From positions 104,637,773 through 104,701,772 of the forward strand of contig NC_080423.1 in assembly GCF_029873635.1 (NCBI RefSeq): DNA of 64,000 bases, in the 5' to 3' direction. Positions 58,298-64,000 of this stretch are shown here, one piece after another (within the stretch, counting starts at the first letter, position 1; each line of letters begins with the position of its first letter). The notes under the pieces were generated by a model, which had not been told where the DNA came from, did no database searches, and saw nothing but the letters and a program-made list of their open reading frames with translations. The stretch comes from Malania oleifera. Lineage: Eukaryota > Streptophyta > Magnoliopsida > Santalales > Ximeniaceae. The translations under genes were made by a program, and so were the position numbers.

Positions 58298-59446
58298 TTA
58301 ATGAATTGAGATTTTATTATTATTTTCAAGTACTTGTCCCTTTTCTAGGGATGTCTCTTCAGGAGTTTTCTCTTCAAGAGATTCCTCTTCAGGAGGTTTT
58401 ATAATAGGGATTTCATTTTTAGGAGAAATGGGTTTGTAAATGTCTAATGGATTATCCACCTCTGTAACCTTTTCTAGAGTGTTTACAGATTTCAATCTTC
58501 TCCTTCTGAGAGTTTTATCTTTTGCACCAACAAGCCTTCCATGCTTAACTTGTGGTATAGATTCATTACCCGATTGTTGTCCTTCAGGGACATCAATATG
58601 TGCTGGAATATTTGCAGCAAGTATATGAGATTTTAGTATGGCATTGGTATCTTCAAAAGAATCTGGTAATTGATTTGCAATCCCTTGCAAATGGATAATC
58701 TTTTGAGCTTTATATTCACTTTGATTTGTGCGAGAATCTAAATGAGATAAACTCATGACATTCTATGTGATTTCATGTTGTGCTTCTGGCACTGATTTAG
58801 CTCCCCCTAATGTAGGGAATACTGCTTCATCAAAATGACAATCTTGAAACCATGGTTTAAACAAATCACTTGTTAAAGATTCAAGATATCTAATAATAGA
58901 AGGGGAATCAAAACCAATATAGATACCAAACTTATGTTGAGGACCCATTTTAGTTCTTTGAGGAGGGGCAATAGGAACATATACTGTACAACCAAAAGTT
59001 CTTAAATAAGAAATATCAGGTTGTTGCCCAGAAACTAATTGCATGGGTAAAAAATTATTGTAATCAGTTGGCCTTATACGAACTAAACATGCAGCATGAA
59101 GAATAGCATGTCCCCAAACATATAAAAGCAATTTACTTCTCATAATCATATATCTAGCAATGAGTTGAAGTCTCTTAATAAAAGATTTAGCTAAACCATT
59201 TTGGGTATGCGGGATGTTCAACATCTATTCCAAGTGACATGCAATAGTTATCAAAAGTTTGGGATGTAAATTTACCAGGGTTATCCAAACAAATTGATTT
59301 AATTGGATAATCGGGAAAATGAACTCGTAATCTAATCAGTTGAGAAAGAAGTCTAGCAAATGCAATATTACGAGTAGAAAGTAGAGAAACATGTGATCAT
59401 CTAGTAGATGTATCAATTAAGACCATAAAATATCTAAATGGTCTAG
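58298..59446 (-). pseudogene. Copia integrase core and C-terminus
   Basis: 58763-59224 holds HTQNGLAKSFIKRLQLIARY and FGCTVYVPIAPPQRTKMGPQ, ending with DEAVFPTLGGAKSVPEA. 58298-58756 is the charged linker between integrase and RT. From 59230 to 59446 the D-D-E core (LIDTSTR, LLSQLIRL, SICLDNPGKFTSQTFDN) is present with stop codons. The domain is split from its N-terminus by the Cassandra-like insertion. Confidence 0.85.
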
Positions 59447-59451
59447 ATGGT

Positions 59452-59768
59452 GCGTAACGCCCCAACCTGGGTCTGCCAGGGAGCACTGCGTCTCTCCTCC
59501 TTCACTTGAACCAGACAACAGGGGGCGACCCTTATTGGACTAATGACTGGCCCCACAAACTAACACGTGTCCTTTTTAGTGTGTTTTGTCCTCACTCACA
59601 CACTTCCTTAGAAAACTTCATAAAAGGTCACCCATCCCAAAATTAATCCAAGTCAAGCACGCTTAACAGTGAAATTCTTATGGGAAGGCTTCCGAAAAGA
59701 AAGGTGCACCTTGTTAATATGGGTAGTAACATCAAAACCGTTTAAGTCTTTCTTCCACCGGGTATCAC
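59452..59768 (-). mobile_element. Cassandra-like TRIM solo LTR with 5S rRNA-like segment
   Basis: A roughly 317-bp insertion in the Copia integrase gene, flanked by ATGGT at 59447-59451 and 59769-59773. The minus strand of 59626-59679 reads ACTGTTAAGCGTGCTTGAC and GGGATGGGTGACC, matching the internal pol III promoter region (box A to box C) of plant 5S rRNA. Cassandra retrotransposons are known to carry such a 5S domain in their LTRs. The minus-strand start TGTGATACCC and end GGGGCGTTAC fit an LTR, if the terminal base is shared with the duplication. A 5S-derived SINE is the main alternative. Confidence 0.68.
59626..59679 (-). ncRNA. 5S rRNA-like domain within the Cassandra-like LTR
   Basis: Recognisable 5S rRNA internal promoter motifs GTTAAGCGTGCTTG and GGATGGGTGACC in correct order and near-correct spacing. 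Other parts of 5S rRNA are weak, so this is a transposon-borne copy and not a functional rRNA gene. Confidence 0.7.
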
Positions 59769-59773
59769 ATGGT

Positions 59774-60475
59774 AGATGTATTGGTCCACATATATCACCA
59801 TAAATTCTTTGTAAGAAATTTGGTGATTCAAGACTTACTTTTGAAATAGATTGTTTGACAATTAATTTCCTTTGAGAACAAGCAGTACACAAGAAATCAT
59901 TTGATAAAAGAATCTTCTGATTCTTTAGTGGATGATCATGTGAATTCTTAATGATTCTTCGCATCATTACATATCCAGGATGTCCAAGATGATCATACCA
60001 AAGTGTAAATAACTTTGAGTCATTACACTTTTGGTGCAGACATTATATGATTCAAATGTTTTAATATTTGTATAATACAATCCTGAAGATAAAGTTGGCA
60101 GCTTTTCTAAACTTTATTTCTTCCTAGAAACAATAAAGTAATATAAAGGGATTCTTTACTACCTTCATTTGTAGTTTCAATGTGATATCCATTAATTCTT
60201 AAATCTTTAAAGTTTAACAGATTTCTTTTGGATCTACTAGAATATAAAGTTTCATCAATTTGTAATAAAGTACCATTGGGTAACTTTATATTAGCTCTTT
60301 CGAAGCCTTCAATTAAATTTGCAAAACCAAATATTGTATTAACATTTGTTGAATATATATTCAAGTAATGGAAATATTTCCTATTTCGAAGAATTGTGTG
60401 TGTTGTAGCACTATCAACTAAACAAATTTCTTCCAAAGACATCTTAGAATTGATCAAAGCTTTAAGACAATTCAC
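59774..60475 (-). pseudogene. Copia protease, pre-integrase and integrase N-terminus
   Basis: 60107-60475 encodes CLVDSATTHTILRNRKYF (active site D-S-A in place of D-S/T-G) and SRSKRNLLNFKDLRINGYHI. After breaks, 59774-59967 encodes HPLKNQKILLSNDFLCTACS and YGDICGPIHLPC. The zinc finger Cys pair C-x-x-C is present. Upstream it runs into the solo LTR boundary at 60569. Confidence 0.85.
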
Positions 60476-60569
60476 ACTACAAAAAATATTTTAAAACTCA
60501 TTACTATAATTGATAATAGTAGCAATTTATCAAAATACAATATTATTTACTTTATATCGTAAAATATTA

Positions 60570-62714
60570 TGTTAACTCTATGGGTCATACCTTGTTTTGA
60601 TTATGACAAATACTTAGGTATTTAATGTCTGCCGAGTAGCTGTGCAAGTTTATCTTGGCAGTATCATATGATGGCACTCGGAGACCTAAAGGAAAATGAA
60701 GACCCTAGTTGTAATTTATTTGTTATAAATTCTATTTGGGTATGTAATCTTAATTAAGAAAAAGTCTGTAATAATATGCATTTCATGCATGTAGGAACTA
60801 CAAGCTCAAAGACCTTAGAATGACTCTAAGTCCCTACATAGAATCATGACCTTAGAAAGACCTTAGGGAACATCCACCGATGTTGGATTTTTTCGGTGTA
60901 CTCAAAAAGACCTAGAAATGACCCTAGAACGCTCACTCATGCATACACATGTTTAGTCATTTGAATAGGGTGATTGTTGGCTTAAATAAGACCAAATGTG
61001 CACACTCGGTTGACTGAACTTTCCTGTACAAAAATGCCCGGTTGACTGAACCAGTGCTGGGTCAACAGGTTGACCATAGCCCGATCAACCGAACTCTCAC
61101 AATTCATTTGACCCTGGTCAACCGAACTCCCCAGGAGTCAACTTTATTGACCACCTAGTTAACCGTACTCATATTACATTGCAATGCTCTGGTCAACCAA
61201 GTTCCCACGTGCGGGAACTCAATGGTCTGGTCAACCGGCCGAGTTTGTTCAAAATCTTCCCGATCGACCGAACCTCGCAAAATGGGAAAATTGCCTTCGG
61301 ACTTACAAGTCCAGTCGACTGAACTCATAGGTCATTTAATGCCCGATCGATTGAACCTCAAGAACTTCGATCAACTGAGCTTGCCTCGGTCGACCGGTGC
61401 TCTCGGGTTACCCTATGTTTTTTACTGAAGTTAATATTTTTAAATGGGGTTAATTTATTTAAATAATATTAAAACTTTTATAATTATTCCATTTGTGTCC
61501 TTAACAGTCATATTTTTGAGGAAGTTTATATATACCCTCTTGAAATAATTAGCATAAGATTAGCAAAAACAATTAGCAAATATCCTCTGAATCTTAAAAA
61601 CCTATTTTTTCCTATTCCACTCCAAATACTCTCATATATTCATTCCCTTGATATATCTTAACATTGTGAGTATATTTTGTGTGCTAGTGCTTATTAAGTA
61701 TTGCTAATACTCCCATTGTCTCGCTTAAATATTTGATATTGATTTTGGGGAGTTTGGCATAGTTTATCCCACAGATTTTTATTGATAAAATCTTGTGTTG
61801 GGATAAACTCATAAGCTTAAGGATCTTTGCATTGTCATTGCAAGATTCCTATAGCTTTATTTTTATGAGCAAAATATTTTACAAAACTAGATTTCAAACA
61901 ACTCTTATGCTTGATACAATTTGAGAAAATATTTTTAAGTTCGTTTGAATAATATTGCTAGCATCTTTGAAACACTAAGCTGATATTGAGATTTCATATA
62001 CTTTGCTTTCAAAGATTAGCTTGCTTGAATACTCTCGTGCTTGATTAGATAAAGTCATTATATTGAGTGTAGATTGCACATATACACCACTGAACTTATA
62101 GTTCTTACATGTATGGTGTAGATTGATTATTACTTGCGCATATTGGGTACATATCTGCTTTACATGAAAGCACAATCATTGTATCAACTTGACTGAGAAA
62201 AATACTGTTGTATTTCCAGGCATGGGCCTAAAGAGGGAGACTAACCCTGTTGAATAGTCACGAATTGGCTTAGACTTGGTTAGGAAAGTTAGGTGCACCA
62301 TCCTGGTAAGGTGTAGGTTGAGGTCCCCATTAATTGACCTGGTTGTAAAGGTCAACCCTGTGGTAATTGACCTGGTTGTAATCGGTGCCGCTCCACCCAT
62401 TAAGTGAGCCTTTAGTGGAATCATCGGGTTTGTGAGCTAGAGGCGGGGACGTTGGCATAGTTGGCCGAACCCCGATAACATATCTTGTGTGCACTATTTA
62501 TCTTTCTGCAATTTATATTTCTGCACATGTATGTTATAGCTGGTGAATGCTGCGCATGCTTTTAATTTTCGTACATTATATTTATCTGCGCATTTGGAAC
62601 TGTATAGACAGACCCTAGGTTGCGAATATACTGCTGTTAGATTAGCTAAACCTAGGAATAAATTTTAAAGTTCCAATTCAACCCCCCTCTCTTAGGAATA
62701 CACCAAAGCTAACA
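60570..62714 (+). mobile_element. Solo Copia-type LTR, target duplication TATTA
   Basis: 2145 bp with termini TGTTAACTC and AAAGCTAACA, flanked by perfect TATTA repeats (60565-60569 and 62715-62719). No internal region: a solo LTR. U3 holds an array of GTCAAC-type motifs (61007-61397) and TATATATA at 61527-61534. The 3' half shares blocks with 1438-2245. Family by LTR style is a long-LTR Copia; without internal genes this stays tentative. Confidence 0.87.
61007..61397 (+). promoter_or_regulatory. Array of ~14 GGTTGAC/GGTCAACCGAAC motifs in U3
   Basis: Repeated words such as CGGTTGACTGAAC, GGTCAACCGAAC, CCGATCGACCGAACC and the palindrome CGGTCGACCGG, in both orientations, about every 25-40 bp, upstream of TATATATA. 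TTGAC is the core of the WRKY W-box, so a stress-responsive promoter is plausible; this is inference. Confidence 0.65.
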
Positions 62715-63730
62715 TATTACATCATTATTTTCATCTGGATTTACAAGGAAATCAGCAACACCAAGATAAACAGAATTGGATGGTCCAACATCTATTGGAA
62801 CAACATTATTAGCAAAATTTGTTTCAACCTCTTTATTCTTTTCCTTTTTTTTTTTTATAGATGCTTGGTATAGATTTACCAAGTGCCTGGGCGTACGACA
62901 AGTACGTGACCAATGACATTTTCCTTCGCATCTATAACATTTCAGTTTCATGCTGCATGGGTTGCTGATTTTGATCATTTACCCGCTTCTGGGGGGCATC
63001 CCTCTTATGGGGGTTATCTCTCTTTTGGGGGATTGTAGCCTCACGTTGATGCCAGTGATTATTTTGATCATGCCCACGACCATGCCTGCGGCCTCTTCCT
63101 CGACTACGAGATGTATTCATATTCACTTTAGGGAATGTGGTCAAACCAATTGGACGAGTTTGGTGATTTTTCATCAAAAGTTCATTATTTTGCTTAGCGA
63201 CAAGAAAACATGATATAAGTTCATAAAATTTTGTAAATTTCCTCTCCCTATATTGTTGCTGCAGGAGCACATTAGTGAGATAGAAAGTAGAAAAAAAAAA
63301 AAAATTTTAGCATGTCTTCATCAGTAATTTTTTCACCACATAATTTTAGTTTCGAGCTAATCTTATGTAGGGCTGAGTTATATTCACCAACTGTTTTAAA
63401 ATCTTACAACCTTAGGTGCAACCATTCATATCGAGTTTTTGGTAAAATAACAGTTTTTAGGTAATCAAATCTATCCTTTAAATTTTTTCATAGGATAAGT
63501 GAGTTTTTAACAGTGAGGTATTCAATTTTTAATTCTTCATCTAAATGATGATGGAGGAAGATCATAATTTTTGCAAAATCCTGCAGGGATGCGTTATTTC
63601 CATTTAAAATAGTATCTCCCAAGTTCATTACATTTAGATGAATATCAACATCAAGAATCCATGATATATAATTGTTGCATTTGATATCAAGGGGAACAAA
63701 TTCAACTTTGCCTAGGTTCGACGTCTGAAT
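62715..63730 (-). pseudogene. Copia gag, degenerate
   Basis: Minus-strand reading starts near 63725 (SNLGKVEFVPLDIKCNNYIS) and includes IFLHHHLDEELKIEYLTVK, LCGEKITDEDMLK, LLQQQYRERKFTKFYELISC (62932-63270) and the zinc knuckle CYRCEGKCHWSRTC (CX2CX4HX4C intact, 62709-62978). Stop codons near 63485 and 63410 and an A-rich frameshift near 63280 break it. Confidence 0.85.
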
Positions 63731-64000
63731 AAATTAACAATAATAAAACAATTTAGAAAACATAATGTAAGAACTAAAATAAAATTGAGATAATAATATA
63801 ATAGTATTTCCACCCTTATGGGGTACTTAAATATGTTTCTTTAAGAACATTACTTTATTTTTCTCAATTTGTACTCTTCAGGAGCATGATTCAAATTTAC
63901 GATATTAAATTGAGTAATAATTTAACACTTCTTCTGGAGGTTAAATATATTATTTCATATGGAGAATAAATGTTTCACCTCTTCAGGAGGTCAAATTTAG
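63731..64000 (-). other. Probable 5' leader of the second Copia element
   Basis: Non-coding AT-rich DNA between the gag start and the window edge. It has three loose repeats of CTTCAGGAG/CTTCTGGAGG followed by TCAAATTTA or TTAAATATA (about 63878, 63931, 63980). PBS and 5' LTR not reached. Confidence 0.55.

Larger units (their letters stand above)
46216..64000 (-). mobile_element. Degenerate Copia element hosting three insertions
   Basis: Minus-strand Copia element. Its 3' LTR is 46216-46672, with the purine tract at 46673-46681. The polyprotein runs right to left from about 63725 (gag) to 46690 (RNase H end); the 5' LTR and PBS lie beyond the window. It is interrupted by the Gypsy element 47298-57187, the Cassandra-like LTR 59452-59768 and the solo LTR 60570-62714. 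Coding blocks have several stops, but RT keeps YVDD. It differs from the element at 2246-11348 in gag (TFHASN-less QQQYRE type) and integrase style; I do not assign a clade. Confidence 0.87.

Noticed and set aside
61222..61428. Open frame in the solo LTR
   Set aside because: A reading of the GTCAAC motif array; no protein similarity recognised.

Overview
This window is nuclear DNA of a flowering plant, most likely a eudicot with a repeat-rich genome. It is AT-rich and carries one conventional spliced host gene in a dense nest of LTR retrotransposons. Nothing bacterial, organellar or CRISPR-like is seen. I did no database search; family names come from motifs I recognise.

Layout. 1-2245: ends of two foreign LTRs. 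2246-11348: a minus-strand Copia (Tork/Tnt1-like) element whose reverse transcriptase gene was hit twice, 44 bp apart, by Gypsy elements that now survive as solo LTRs (3942-6135, target duplication AGAAG; 6180-8179, ATCTA). 11349-18231: AT-rich intergenic DNA with small MITE/SINE-like repeats. 18492-23380: a complete five-exon gene for an ABHD17-type alpha/beta hydrolase (371 aa). 24400-26499: a decayed Gypsy gag-protease remnant. 26500-37588: a Gypsy LTR split by a complete minus-strand Gypsy chromovirus (26744-37461). 37589-39654: two LTR fragments joined head to head. 39655-41373: the 3' end of another Gypsy element. 41909-42857: a nearly 1-kb foldback inverted repeat. 42858-45082: a Gypsy LTR. 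45690-46070: an L1 LINE fragment. 46216-64000: a second minus-strand Copia element, running off the right edge, invaded by a complete plus-strand Gypsy chromovirus (47298-57187, target duplication GCCGC), a Cassandra-like 5S-carrying LTR (about 59452-59768) and a solo Copia LTR (60570-62714, TATTA).

The host gene is the only locus that looks functional. Its Ser-Asp-His triad, N-myristoylation signal and splice sites are intact. The youngest element (47298-57187) has nearly identical LTRs but three in-frame stops, so its polyprotein is not intact.

The most unusual signal lies in the LTR promoters. Five LTRs, three Gypsy and two Copia, carry arrays of a 10-bp dyad (consensus TCGTCGACGA) with the same spacing: a quartet at 20-21/24-25/20-21 bp, a gap of 46-51 bp, then a second (sometimes partial) quartet, next to a TATA box in the Gypsy cases. 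One of these dyads is the exact insertion point of the 26744-37461 element. Other recurrent LTR structures are a small hairpin with one compensatory pair of changes, a mini-exon-like module bounded by splice-like signals, and a family-specific minisatellite at a fixed relative position.
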